A stretch of DNA of 64,000 nucleotides, from NCBI RefSeq assembly GCF_900169785.1, contig NZ_FWER01000022.1, forward strand, positions 24,946 through 88,945, given 5' to 3'. Numbering within the stretch: position 1 is the stretch's first letter; each line of letters opens with the position of its first letter. Both the position numbers and the translations under genes were made by a program. Source of the DNA: Rhizobium sullae (GTDB taxonomy: Bacteria > Pseudomonadota > Alphaproteobacteria > Rhizobiales > Rhizobiaceae). The notes beneath the pieces are model-generated. The model saw only the letters and a program-made list of their open reading frames with translations. It made no database searches and was not told the DNA's origin. Below are positions 1 through 8,338 of this stretch, piece by piece.

Positions 1-735
1 GGTCTTGTTTTCCGACGACTGGATGAATGTGAGCGCGTAGATGAATTCGTTCCATGAGAGCGTAAAGGCGAAAATGCCGGCCGATATCAATCCGGGCACC
101 GCAAGCGGGAGAATGATCTTCACCAGGATCTGCCAGCGGTTCGCACCGTCGACCAGAGCACTTTCCTCAAGCTCGAAAGGGATCGAGCGGAAATAGCCCA
201 TCAGCAGCCAGGTGCAGAAGGGGATGAGGAAGGTTGGATAGGTGAAGATCAGTGCCAGCCTGGAATCATATATTCCGAGCTTGAACACGATGAAGGCGAG
301 CGGAATGAAGAGGATCGAGGGCGGCACGAGATAGGCGAGAAAGATCAGGAGCCCAACCGGGCGCGAGCCGGTAAAGCGCACACGCTCGATTGCATAAGCG
401 CCGAAGACGGATGCTGCGAGCGATAGAACCGTCGAGCCGACCGCAACCAGCATCGTGTTCCAGAGCCAGCCAGGATAGGATGTTTCGAGGAACAGATATT
501 TGATGTGATCGAGCGTCGGCTCCACGACCCAGAAGGGACTGTAATTGTTGTAGTCGGTCAGCTGCGAGTTCGGTTTGACGGCGGTGATCGCCATCCAATA
601 GAACGGAAAGAGCAGCACGAAGACGAAGACCGCCATCGGCAGATAGAGCATGACGATCCGCCGTGGCAGGCGATTGAGATAGCTCATGCCCTGGACATTG
701 TCGGTCAGAACCTGATCGGTGGTGTTGGCGTTCAT
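1..735 (-). CDS. Carbohydrate ABC transporter permease, MalG type (3' end cut by window edge)
   Basis: Inner-membrane permease of a binding-protein-dependent sugar importer, pairing with the permease just upstream. Reading from ATG at 735 (MNANTTDQVL) there are 245 codons with no stop before the window edge; the usual family length is 275-300, so roughly 30-50 residues are missing. A first membrane helix follows the short N-terminus. The cytoplasmic EAA-type loop that docks the ATPase is visible (EESALVDGANRW), followed by a late helix with LSWNEFIYAL, typical of MalG/UgpE proteins. It is the last visible gene of a GntR-headed operon and starts 16 bases after the stop of the preceding permease. 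Substrate cannot be told. Confidence 0.93.
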   Translation of the reverse strand, partial: MNANTTDQVLTDNVQGMSYLNRLPRRIVMLYLPMAVFVFVLLFPFYWMAITAVKPNSQLTDYNNYSPFWVVEPTLDHIKYLFLETSYPGWLWNTMLVAVGSTVLSLAASVFGAYAIERVRFTGSRPVGLLIFLAYLVPPSILFIPLAFIVFKLGIYDSRLALIFTYPTFLIPFCTWLLMGYFRSIPFELEESALVDGANRWQILVKIILPLAVPGLISAGIFAFTLSWNEFIYALTFIQSSENKT

Positions 736-751
736 GATTGTCTCCCGATCC

Positions 752-1687
752 TTAATCCTGGCCGCCCTGCTGCCATTTGCGGCGCTGCAGACCGAAGAAG
801 CTGAACATGATGGCGGCAAGCAGGAAGGGAATCATCGCGACCGCAATGGCAGCACCCTCGCCCAGCTGGCCGCCCGGAATGCCGCGCTGGAAGGACAGCG
901 TCGCCATCAGATGCGTTGCGTTGACCGGCCCGCCTTTGGTTAGCACGTAGATGAGCTGGAAATCGGTGAAGGTAAAGAGCACGGAAAAGGTCATCACAAC
1001 CGCGATGATCGGCGTCAGCATCGGCAGCGTCACGTAGCGGAACCGCTGCCAGCTGGTTGCACCGTCGAGCGAGGCCGCTTCCTGGAGCGAGGCAGGAATG
1101 GTCTGCAGGCCGGCGAGCAGCGAGATGGCAACGAACGGGATGCCGCGCCAGACATTGGCGATGATGACTGAGATGCGCGCATTGGTGGGATCGCCGAGAA
1201 AATTGATCGGTCCGTCGATCAGGCCCATCTTAATCAGCGACCAGGAGAGGATCGAAAATTGCGCGTCGTAGATCCACCAGAAGGCCAGCCCCGAGAGAAC
1301 CGTCGGAACGACCCATGGAAGCAAGACGATTGCGCGGAAGAATGACTTGAATGGCAGGTGCTGGTTGAGAAGCAGCGCCAGCCAGAGGCCGAGCACGAAT
1401 TTCAGGATAGAAGCGACAACCGTATAAAGCAGGGTGTTGAAGACCGAGAGCCAGAAGACGGAGTCGCTGGCAAGGAACTGATAGTTCTCAAGGCCGATGA
1501 AGATACCGTCGCGACCGATTCGGGTATCGGTGAACCCGAGCCAGACACCGAGCCCCAGCGGATAGGTGAGGAAACATACGAGAAAGATGGCCGCCGGCAG
1601 CATGAAGAGGAAGCCGTGCACATTGTTGTTCTGCATGAGCGATGCGATCGGGCCGCGCGTCGTATCCCCGGATGTCACGGTCGACAT
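752..1687 (-). CDS. Carbohydrate ABC transporter permease, MalF type
   Basis: Inner-membrane permease (311 aa) of the same sugar importer. The start chosen is the ATG at 1687 (MSTVTSGDTT), because AGGAGATACCACC sits directly before it; an upstream in-frame ATG at 1732 has no such site and would overlap the spacer to the binding-protein gene. After a short N-terminus the first helix reads LFMLPAAIFLVCF, and the ATPase-docking loop reads QEAASLDGATSWQRFR. About six membrane segments are expected from the hydropathy pattern. It lies between the binding-protein gene and the MalG-type permease, the standard order for this transporter class. Confidence 0.94.
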   Translation of the reverse strand: MSTVTSGDTTRGPIASLMQNNNVHGFLFMLPAAIFLVCFLTYPLGLGVWLGFTDTRIGRDGIFIGLENYQFLASDSVFWLSVFNTLLYTVVASILKFVLGLWLALLLNQHLPFKSFFRAIVLLPWVVPTVLSGLAFWWIYDAQFSILSWSLIKMGLIDGPINFLGDPTNARISVIIANVWRGIPFVAISLLAGLQTIPASLQEAASLDGATSWQRFRYVTLPMLTPIIAVVMTFSVLFTFTDFQLIYVLTKGGPVNATHLMATLSFQRGIPGGQLGEGAAIAVAMIPFLLAAIMFSFFGLQRRKWQQGGQD

Positions 1688-1753
1688 GGTGGTATCTCCT
1701 GATGGACAATCGCAGCATGCCGTTGCCGGCATGCTGCAGACCTTTAAGCGGGC

Positions 1754-3067
1754 TTAAACACGGTAGTAGCGGTTTGCCCGGCGCTCCGCTTCCTTCATCG
1801 CGTCTTCGGGCGTCATCTGGCCCGTTACGGCAACGGCGAACATGTCGACGAGGACATAGTCGGCCATGGTGCCTGCCGAGGCATAGCCCAGCGGACCGGC
1901 ATAGCCGTTCGGGCGAAGTGTCTCCGATGCACGGGCATAAGGCGCGTGTATCGGATCGGACGTCCAGACGGGATTGCTGGCGAAAGCCTTCAGAGGCTGG
2001 CAGCAATAGGCACTGGAACCCGTAATCCAGGCGTTCATCTGGTCAGCTTCCATCATGAACTTGATGTAGGCCTTGGCAGCTTCTGGATACTGGGTATGGT
2101 TGAAGAGAAGCAGCGAGCTCGTCTGGTGCAGCTCGACGCTCTTGCCGACTGGGCCAATCGGGAAGTTCGTGGTTCTCATATCCGCAGCGATTTCGGCAAG
2201 CTTTGGATCTTTCTTCGCCGCATAATAGACCGATACGCCGTTTGCGATCAGCGAAACCTGCCCGGCGAGGAATGCGCGGTTGTTGTTGATGTCCTGCCAG
2301 CTTTCCGTGCCCGGAATGAAGGTTGCATAGAGTTCCTTGGCATAGTTGATGGCAGCCAGCGTTTCAGGGCTGTTGATCGTCACCTTGCCGCTTTCGTCCA
2401 CCATCTTGCCGCCATGGCTCCAAAGCAGCCAATGGGCGTAATTGTTGCCGTCGCCGACAGCCTTGCCGTGCGGGAAGCCGGCGGGCGTACCCTTGGCCTT
2501 CATCGCCTTGCAAAGTTCGAGGAGGCCCGCGGTGTCCTTCGGGAATTCGCTGAAGCCTGCCGCCTTCACGTGGCTGTCGCGGTACACGACGGCATTGCCG
2601 ATCGCCGTCAGCGGCATAGCGATGAACTTGTCGCCGCGCGTTGCATAGCCGCGGACACCGTCATACCAGCCGCCGTACTTGTTACCGAGATAGTTGGCAA
2701 GCTCGGTCAGGTCGACGAGCTTGTCGGGATACTGGTGGGCGTCGTCGAACCAGCACATCACCATGTCCGGACCGGAACCGACATTGGCGGCAACGGCAGC
2801 CTTCGGGCGGATATCTTCCCAGCTTTCCTTGTCGACGCGAACGTCGACGCCGGTCGCCTCGGTGAACTTCTTGGTGTTGGCCAGCCAGGCCTCCTCGTCT
2901 CCTTTGACGAACGGCGTCCAGCGAAGAAGCCTGAGGGTTGCGCCCTCTTCCGGCTTGTAGCTCGGCTCCGCCTGGGCGAAGGACGGGCGTATGCCGAGCG
3001 GCGCCAGGCCCGCGATACCGGCGGCAGCCGCCGACGCAGCAAGGAAATCACGTCTTTTGATTGTCAT
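1754..3067 (-). CDS. Sugar ABC transporter substrate-binding protein (Tat-type signal)
   Basis: Periplasmic solute-binding protein (437 aa) of the extracellular family 1 type, which captures the substrate for the two downstream permeases. The start is the ATG at 3067 (MTIKRRDFLAASAAAAGIAG), preceded by AGGAGGAGGTATT. The N-terminus carries a twin-arginine-like RRDFL motif and a hydrophobic alanine-rich stretch, so Tat export is likely. The body shows family features: LRWTPF near the N-terminus, a GPDMVMCWFDD segment, and a late LLLFNHTQYPEAAKAYIKF segment. It follows the ATPase gene by about 130 bases. The sugar cannot be assigned from sequence alone. Confidence 0.94.
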   Translation of the reverse strand: MTIKRRDFLAASAAAAGIAGLAPLGIRPSFAQAEPSYKPEEGATLRLLRWTPFVKGDEEAWLANTKKFTEATGVDVRVDKESWEDIRPKAAVAANVGSGPDMVMCWFDDAHQYPDKLVDLTELANYLGNKYGGWYDGVRGYATRGDKFIAMPLTAIGNAVVYRDSHVKAAGFSEFPKDTAGLLELCKAMKAKGTPAGFPHGKAVGDGNNYAHWLLWSHGGKMVDESGKVTINSPETLAAINYAKELYATFIPGTESWQDINNNRAFLAGQVSLIANGVSVYYAAKKDPKLAEIAADMRTTNFPIGPVGKSVELHQTSSLLLFNHTQYPEAAKAYIKFMMEADQMNAWITGSSAYCCQPLKAFASNPVWTSDPIHAPYARASETLRPNGYAGPLGYASAGTMADYVLVDMFAVAVTGQMTPEDAMKEAERRANRYYRV

Positions 3068-3198
3068 AATACCTCCTCCTATAAAAGCGGGAGCGAATTC
3101 TCCGGCGTTCACTTTCCCGCTTCGTGAACGGCGGTCATCGCATCGGCGGATGGGCAGGAAAAGACTCCTCTTCTTCCCATGCCTCCGCTGAAGCGTTA

Positions 3199-4266
3199 TC
3201 AGGCACTCAATCTCTGGCCGCTTTCGGCATCAAAGAGATGCACATGTGGCGCGTCGATCGAGACGCGCAAGATATCGCCGGGCCGCGCATTGACGCGTTC
3301 GCGGAAGATGCAGGTGACATCGCTGCCCGCGAGCTTGGCGATCAGCTGTGTCTCGTAGCCCATCGGCTCAATCACGACGATCTCCACCGGCAGGCCATTG
3401 GCGTCGAGCGTGATATATTCCGGGCGTAAGCCATAGATCAGATCGCGTCCCTTTGCGCCGGCGGGTGGATTTGCAACCGGCAGGACGGTTCCGTCCGATG
3501 CGATGAACTGATTGCCGTTGTCCGGATTGAGACGGCCCTTGATCATGTTCATCGCCGGTGAGCCGATGAAGCCCGCGACGAAAAGGTTGGCTGGTCTGTC
3601 GTAGAGATCGAGCGGTGCGCCCACCTGTTCCACGACGCCATCATGCATGACGACGATCTTGTCGGCCATCGTCATGGCCTCGATCTGATCGTGGGTGACA
3701 TAGACCGTCGTGGTGCTGAGGCGCTGATGAAGCTCCTTGATCTCGGCGCGCATGGCGACGCGGAGCTTGGCGTCGAGATTGGAGAGCGGTTCGTCGAAAA
3801 GGAAGACCTGCGGATCGCGCACGATCGCCCGACCCATGGCAACGCGCTGCCGCTGGCCGCCGGAAAGCTGGCGCGGATAGCGGTCGAGAAGTTTGGTGAG
3901 GCCGAGGATGCCAGCGGCCTTGTTGACACGCTGATCCATGTCCGCCTTCGGCGCCCGTTTGAGCATCAGCGAGAAGGCCATGTTCTGCGCCACCGTCATG
4001 TGCGGATAAAGTGCGTAGTTCTGAAAGACCATGGCGATGTCGCGTTCGCCCGGCGCCAGCCCATTGACGACGCGGCTGCCGATGCGGATTTCACCGGCGG
4101 AAATATTTTCAAGCCCGGCAAGCATTCGCAAAAGTGTGGATTTTCCACATCCGGACGGTCCGACCAGGATCACGAACTCCCCGTCCGCGACCTCGATGTT
4201 CACACCCTTGATGACCGGGAACGCCCCGAATGATTTCCTGACATCGACGAACTCGACACTTGCCAT
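3199..4266 (-). CDS. ugpC: ABC transporter ATPase, UgpC/MalK family
   Basis: Cytoplasmic ATPase (355 aa) that powers sugar import. In order: Walker A GPSGCGKST near residue 37, the signature LSGGQRQRVAMGRA near 135, Walker B VFLFDEPLSNLDA, the switch histidine in YVTHDQ, and a C-terminal regulatory/TOBE domain with FIGSPAMNMIKG. Length matches UgpC/MalK proteins. In rhizobia these ATPases are often shared between several importers, and the symbol names the family only. It is preceded by two dehydrogenase genes of the same operon, with 107 bases between. Confidence 0.95.
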   Translation of the reverse strand: MASVEFVDVRKSFGAFPVIKGVNIEVADGEFVILVGPSGCGKSTLLRMLAGLENISAGEIRIGSRVVNGLAPGERDIAMVFQNYALYPHMTVAQNMAFSLMLKRAPKADMDQRVNKAAGILGLTKLLDRYPRQLSGGQRQRVAMGRAIVRDPQVFLFDEPLSNLDAKLRVAMRAEIKELHQRLSTTTVYVTHDQIEAMTMADKIVVMHDGVVEQVGAPLDLYDRPANLFVAGFIGSPAMNMIKGRLNPDNGNQFIASDGTVLPVANPPAGAKGRDLIYGLRPEYITLDANGLPVEIVVIEPMGYETQLIAKLAGSDVTCIFRERVNARPGDILRVSIDAPHVHLFDAESGQRLSA

Positions 4267-4373
4267 AAAAGTTCCTCCCAGAACTTGTCTTCGCTTTTGG
4301 CCTCCATCTGCCGGTCATCCCTCCTCCAGGATATTCACCGCCAGGACTTAAGGCCAATTGAACTTCGATATGC

Positions 4374-5150
4374 TTATCCCCTGCCCACGAGCGGCATCTT
4401 TGTCGCCATCACCGTCATGGTCAGCACGTTTGCCTCCAACGGCAGGCTTGCCATGTAGACGACTGCGCGGGCGATATGCTCAGACGGGATCGTCGGCTCG
4501 CTGGCGGTCTCGCCATTTGCCTGCAGCACTCCCGAGCTCATCTTCGACGTCATGTCCGTTGCAGCATTGCCGATATCGATTTGGCCACAGGCGATATCAT
4601 ATGGCCGCCCATCGAGCGCCGTCGATTTCGTCAGGCCGGTGATCGCATGCTTGGTCGCCGTATAAGGGGCGGAATTCGGCCTCGGCGTCGTGGCGGAAAT
4701 CGACCCATTGTTAATGATGCGGCCGCCGCGTGGCTCCTGCGACTTCATCAGCTTGAAAGCCTGCTGCGTGCAAAGAAAGGCGCCGGTCAGATTGGCCGCA
4801 ACCACCCCGCTCCACTGATCGAACGTAACCTCTTCCAACGGGATCGCCGGAATGTTGCTGCCGGCATTGTTGACGAGAAGGTCGATCCTGCCGAACTCGG
4901 CTTTGATGTTGCCGAAAAGATCTGCGACCTGTTCGGCGACACCGATATCGCAGATCATCGCTCGGAGCGTGCCGCCGGTTTCGGCAGCGATCTCAGTGGC
5001 GGCTTTTTCGAGAACATCGCTCCGGCGGCCCGTGATGACGACGATATAGCCTTCAGCACCCAGTGCCTTGGCGATGCTGCGACCGATGCCGGTGCCTCCG
5101 CCGGTAACGAGCGCGACCTTACCTTTCTGCAGGGTTGCGGATTGCGGCAT
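4374..5150 (-). CDS. Short-chain dehydrogenase/reductase (SDR)
   Basis: NAD(P)-dependent oxidoreductase (258 aa) of the classical SDR family. The start is the ATG at 5150 (MPQSATLQKGKVALVTGG), one base past the stop of the upstream epimerase gene, so the two are translationally coupled; the open frame runs further upstream but only as a shadow of that neighbour. The cofactor motif GGGTGIGRS, the NNAG motif, the catalytic serine region (NNGSIS) and the active site YTATKHA (YxxxK) are all present. Placed between a sugar-acid dehydrogenase-like gene and the ABC ATPase, it probably oxidises or reduces the imported polyol, sugar or sugar acid. The exact substrate is unknown. Confidence 0.93.
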   Translation of the reverse strand: MPQSATLQKGKVALVTGGGTGIGRSIAKALGAEGYIVVITGRRSDVLEKAATEIAAETGGTLRAMICDIGVAEQVADLFGNIKAEFGRIDLLVNNAGSNIPAIPLEEVTFDQWSGVVAANLTGAFLCTQQAFKLMKSQEPRGGRIINNGSISATTPRPNSAPYTATKHAITGLTKSTALDGRPYDIACGQIDIGNAATDMTSKMSSGVLQANGETASEPTIPSEHIARAVVYMASLPLEANVLTMTVMATKMPLVGRG

Positions 5151-5151
5151 C

Positions 5152-6135
5152 TCAGATGTTCCCCCCGAGTTCATCCTCAATGTGGATCTTGATGATCTCG
5201 TCGAAATTGGTTTCGGCCCTGAAGCCGAGTGCGGTCGCACGCTGCGCATCGAAATCCGTCGCCCAGCCGGAAACAATTGCACGAATGACCGGGTCGGCTT
5301 CGCGGCGGATGAGCTTGACTGCCTTGTCGCCGGCAACGCGGCGCAGCGCCTCGATCTCTTCGCCGACAAGCGCGGAAAGGCCGGGCATGGTCAGATTCCG
5401 GCGTGGGCCGATTTTGCTGGTGTCGATACGCGCGGCATGGACGAAGAAGCCGACCGCCGAACGGGGGCTCGCAAACCAGTGGCGGACGTTCTCTTCAACC
5501 GGGAGCACGGCCTCCTGACCGGCAAGCGGTTCGCGCAGGATGTTGGAGAAAAAGCCGGAGGCGGCCTTGTTGGGCTTGCCGGGGCGAATGCAGATGGTCG
5601 GCAGGCGGATGCCGATGCCGTCGAAGATCCCACGCCGTGAATAGTCGGCCAAGAGGAGCTCGCAGATGGCCTTCTGCGTCCCGTAGCTCGTCAGCGGCGT
5701 CGTGAAGAAATCATCTGCGATCTTTTCCGGGAAAGGTTGCCCGAAGACGGCGATGGATGACGCAAAAATCAAGCGTGGCGTATAAGGTGCTTTCTGGCCC
5801 TCGTGCCGGATCGCCTCGAATAGCGAACGCGTGCCGTCGAGGTTGATACGATAGCCCTTTTCGAAATCCGCCTCGGCCTCGCCGGACACGATCGCCGCGA
5901 GATGGAAGATCAGATCCGGCCGCATCGCCGCAAGCCTGGCTGCGGCGCCGGTTTCCGATAGATCAAGCGCCAGCGCGTTGGAAACGGAGGCAAGTGCGGC
6001 AGGCAGCGGCGGAGCAATGACGTCGACGAGCGTCAGCCGGTCGATGCCGCGGCCCAACGCTTCGGCGTCGGAGCCGAGCTTTTCCACCAGTTTGCGGCCG
6101 ATCATGCCAGCTGCGCCGATAACCATCACATGCAT
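5152..6135 (-). CDS. denD: NAD-dependent epimerase/dehydratase, D-erythronate dehydrogenase-like
   Basis: Extended SDR protein (327 aa) resembling D-erythronate 2-dehydrogenase (DenD), which oxidises C4 sugar acids. The glycine motif GAAGMIG is at the N-terminus, an LTLVD motif binds the nucleotide ribose, HLAAIVSGEAEADFEKGYRINLDG is truncated here to its key parts HLAAIVSGEAE and INLDG, and the catalytic pair is in YGTQK. The start is the ATG at 6135 (MHVMVIGAAG), 11 bases after GAGGAG; a TTG at 6144 is too close to that site. It directly follows the GntR regulator gene. The DenD assignment rests on recalled family pattern, so the substrate could be another aldonate or a nucleotide sugar. 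Confidence 0.8.
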   Translation of the reverse strand: MHVMVIGAAGMIGRKLVEKLGSDAEALGRGIDRLTLVDVIAPPLPAALASVSNALALDLSETGAAARLAAMRPDLIFHLAAIVSGEAEADFEKGYRINLDGTRSLFEAIRHEGQKAPYTPRLIFASSIAVFGQPFPEKIADDFFTTPLTSYGTQKAICELLLADYSRRGIFDGIGIRLPTICIRPGKPNKAASGFFSNILREPLAGQEAVLPVEENVRHWFASPRSAVGFFVHAARIDTSKIGPRRNLTMPGLSALVGEEIEALRRVAGDKAVKLIRREADPVIRAIVSGWATDFDAQRATALGFRAETNFDEIIKIHIEDELGGNI

Positions 6136-6164
6136 CTCAGGCAAATCTCCTCATACTATCCGGC

Positions 6165-6917
6165 TCAAGCCGGACTGCCGGCGGTCAACAGGACCCTTGT
6201 CGTTTCGTAAATACGCGTCAGGTGATGCTGGAACGCCGCCACGACGGCCTCCCGGTCATGCCGCGCGAGAGCCTCGGCGATCGCAACATGATCGTTGTAG
6301 CTGGCCTCGATGGCTCCCGGCTGGGACATGGCGTTGCGCCGGTAGTTCATCATGTAAGTGTACAGATCGGTGACGAAGTCGGCGAGCAGCGGGTTGCCGC
6401 AGGCGCGATAGATCGCAACGTGGAATTCGCGGTCGCAGATGAGAAAGCGCATCGCATCGTCCCCGCCCAGACGCTGCGCTTCCAAAAGGCTCTGCAGCTT
6501 GTTCAGCGTTTCGCCGTCTATCCTTTCGGCGGCGTCGCCGACGATCTTGAGCTCGATATGCAGCCGCGCGGCATGAACCGATTCCAGATCGTAACTGTCG
6601 ATGGCGTTAGGGGATGCGATCGTGACGGTGATGTGGCTGAGGTCAACCTTGCCGACACGGCTGCGGCTGCCATGCGACACCTCGATAATGCCTTGCGCAG
6701 CAAGCATCTGGATTGCGCCGCGCACGGTTTCCCGGCTGACATGAAGAACATTGGCAAGCTCACGCTCGCCCGGCAGTTCGTCGCCCGGCCGCAGCATGTT
6801 TGTGGCAATCAGGACCATCAGCTTTTCAGCAATGACGTCTCGTGCGGTCTGGCGGGCGAGGCTTCGCCCGACATTCGGCACCTGCGTCAAGATCGGGCTC
6901 TCGTCCATGATCCGCAT
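6165..6917 (-). CDS. GntR-family transcriptional regulator, FadR/FCD subfamily
   Basis: DNA-binding regulator (250 aa) heading the sugar-acid/ABC operon. The N-terminal winged helix includes PGDELPGERELANVLHVSRETVR, seen here as the stretch from PGDELPGERE to VSRETVR near residues 45-70, followed by a C-terminal FCD ligand domain with the metal-type residues in DREFHVAIYRACGNPLL and SYNDHVAIAEAL. ATG at 6917 is taken as start; GTG 6920 and ATG 6908 are alternatives and no strong ribosome site distinguishes them. A near-perfect 31-bp inverted repeat lies at 6923-6953 immediately before the gene, which points to autoregulation and control of the whole operon. Confidence 0.93.
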   Translation of the reverse strand: MRIMDESPILTQVPNVGRSLARQTARDVIAEKLMVLIATNMLRPGDELPGERELANVLHVSRETVRGAIQMLAAQGIIEVSHGSRSRVGKVDLSHITVTIASPNAIDSYDLESVHAARLHIELKIVGDAAERIDGETLNKLQSLLEAQRLGGDDAMRFLICDREFHVAIYRACGNPLLADFVTDLYTYMMNYRRNAMSQPGAIEASYNDHVAIAEALARHDREAVVAAFQHHLTRIYETTRVLLTAGSPA

Positions 6918-6922
6918 CACTC

Positions 6923-6953
6923 ACTGATATACTGGTTGGTCCAGCAGATCAGT
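6923..6953. promoter_or_regulatory. Probable GntR operator (31-bp inverted repeat)
   Basis: Inverted repeat with 13-base arms, ACTGATATACTGG and CCAGCAGATCAGT, around a 5-base spacer; 11 of 13 positions pair. It begins two bases downstream of the putative -10 element at 6956-6961, so it covers the likely transcription start, and it ends six bases before the GntR start codon. This position is expected for a repressor that is released by its ligand. Confidence 0.75.
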
Positions 6954-6955
6954 TG

Positions 6956-6984
6956 AGTAAAGGTTACGGTGCGACAGCCGTCAA
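6956..6984 (-). promoter_or_regulatory. Predicted sigma-70 promoter of the GntR operon
   Basis: Reading the minus strand, TTGACG (6984-6979) and TTTACT (6961-6956) are separated by 17 bases. The -35 box is a five-of-six match to consensus. The spacing and the operator directly downstream support it as the main promoter of the operon running from 6917 to beyond position 1. Confidence 0.65.
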
Positions 6985-7114
6985 GGGACATTCGTCGCCG
7001 CACCGCAGCATAGATTGTTCGCAAAGATGCGCATTGGCGCCGATGGTCACCTTCTGAGATTGCACGTGGCGCCGCGGCGCCACGTGGTGGGCACTTCACG
7101 TCGCGGGGCAGCCA

Positions 7115-7558
7115 CTAGTGAAGGCCGCCCGACTGCGAATGCTGACCTCCGTGCCGCGATATGCCGGCAAGAGTTGCGCCTGCCGACCCTTTTTCGACGA
7201 TTGTTGCCAGATCGCCAAGGGACAGTATGCCGACCAGCTGCTTGTTCCGGTTGACCACTGGAATCCGCCTGATCTGCTGATCGGCAAGATTCTTGCAGAC
7301 CTCTTCCGTGTCTTGATCATCAAAGCAGTACCTGACCTCGGACGTCATGATATCGCCGACTTTCGCCTCGGGGCCCTGGCCCTGAGCAATAGCACGCACC
7401 GCGATGTCGCGATCCGTCAGCATGCCAACGAGCCGGTCATTGTCCTGGACCGGCACGACGCCAGCATCGAGTTCGGCCATGATCTTCGCCGCTTCCTGTA
7501 TCGTGTGGTCCGGCCTGACGAGCCGGACGTCACGCGTCATCACTTCGCTCACTTTCAT
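7115..7558 (-). CDS. CBS-domain protein
   Basis: Small cytoplasmic protein (147 aa) made of two CBS motifs, modules that bind adenosine nucleotides such as AMP, ATP or NADH. The first runs from about residue 7 (MTRDVRLVRPDHTIQEAA) to 60 with LVGMLTDRDIAVRA, the second from about 68 (IMTSEVRYCFDDQDTEEV) to 125 with LVGILSLGDLAT. The C-terminus is a glycine, serine and histidine-rich tail. The start ATG at 7558 follows GGAGGAAAAAGACC. A GGAAC-N16-CGTT element lies upstream, so it is probably a general-stress gene. The partner protein is unknown. Confidence 0.93.
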   Translation of the reverse strand: MKVSEVMTRDVRLVRPDHTIQEAAKIMAELDAGVVPVQDNDRLVGMLTDRDIAVRAIAQGQGPEAKVGDIMTSEVRYCFDDQDTEEVCKNLADQQIRRIPVVNRNKQLVGILSLGDLATIVEKGSAGATLAGISRHGGQHSQSGGLH

Positions 7559-7600
7559 GGTCTTTTTCCTCCGCCTTGCATGGATTTTCCACAGGGGCCG

Positions 7601-7625
7601 AACGTATTGGACCCCCTAATGTTCC
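7601..7625 (-). promoter_or_regulatory. EcfG/RpoE2-type stress promoter of the CBS gene
   Basis: On the minus strand GGAAC (7625-7621) and CGTT (7604-7601) are separated by exactly 16 bases, the published consensus for the alphaproteobacterial general-stress sigma factor EcfG/RpoE2. The predicted start of transcription leaves a leader of about 35-40 bases before the ATG at 7558. Confidence 0.75.
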
Positions 7626-7809
7626 AAGCCGATTCGGCCGAGGTCGCGGCAGTTGTTTTTGCGGCTCGGGCCAGCCAAAAATGCGCCGATAATCCCGCCT
7701 GCTGAAGTTTTCTTTGCAGGGCAGCGAAACAATTACGGCCGATTGCGGTTGTGCTTATAGAGAAGGACTTTCGGGGTTTGACCGGCCCCTTGCAAAGGAG
7801 GGTGTGAAG

Positions 7810-8250
7810 ATGAGCACATCCGGTCTCGATGTCTTCGACAAGACACTGCAAACCACCAATACCTGGCTGAACGAAATCATGGCCGATCATGGTCCCGACA
7901 GGCACGTCGCATGGCATATACTAGGCGCCGTCCTGAAGGCTTTGCGCGACAGGCTTTCGCCGGACCTTGCCGCCCATCTCGGTGCGGAACTGCCACTCAT
8001 TGTGCGCGGCATTTACTACGACCAATACCGCCCTTCGAAGACGCCGGACAAAACGCGTTCACGTGATGAATTCCTCGAGCATATCGCGGAAGGGCTGAAA
8101 TCCATTCGCCCGGTCGATCCCGCCGCTGCAGCAAAATCCGTATTCCAGGTTCTTGCCCGCCATATCGATCTCGGCCAATCGGCCAAGGTGCGCGATGCGC
8201 TGCCGAAGGAGATCCAGGCTCTGTGGCCCGAGAGCGTCGGCGTGAAATAG
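7810..8250 (+). CDS. DUF2267 domain protein
   Basis: Small soluble protein (146 aa) covering a DUF2267 domain; its biochemical role is not known. The start is the ATG at 7810 (MSTSGLDVFDKTLQTTNTWL), seven bases after AAGGAGGGTGTGAAG begins to fade into the coding region; the frame is open further upstream to 7714 without a ribosome site. The pattern TNTWLNEIM, HILGAVLKALRDRLS, AAHLGAELPLIVRGIYYDQY and DEFLEHI is typical of the family, which is made of helices. DUF2267 genes are often found near stress genes in rhizobia; here the neighbours are a CBS and a PEBP protein. No EcfG box was found directly upstream of this gene. Confidence 0.9.
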   Translation: MSTSGLDVFDKTLQTTNTWLNEIMADHGPDRHVAWHILGAVLKALRDRLSPDLAAHLGAELPLIVRGIYYDQYRPSKTPDKTRSRDEFLEHIAEGLKSIRPVDPAAAAKSVFQVLARHIDLGQSAKVRDALPKEIQALWPESVGVK

Positions 8251-8338
8251 CAGTGGTAGACGTGCGATCCGTCTCGGCGCGGCAGGCGCAATGCGCGGCC
8301 CGATCGCAGCATTTCGGATCACATGAAATCGAACCAGC

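Noticed and set aside
1946..3127. A 393-codon plus-strand frame
   Set aside because: Antisense shadow of the sugar-binding-protein gene, which has a Tat signal, ribosome site and family motifs.
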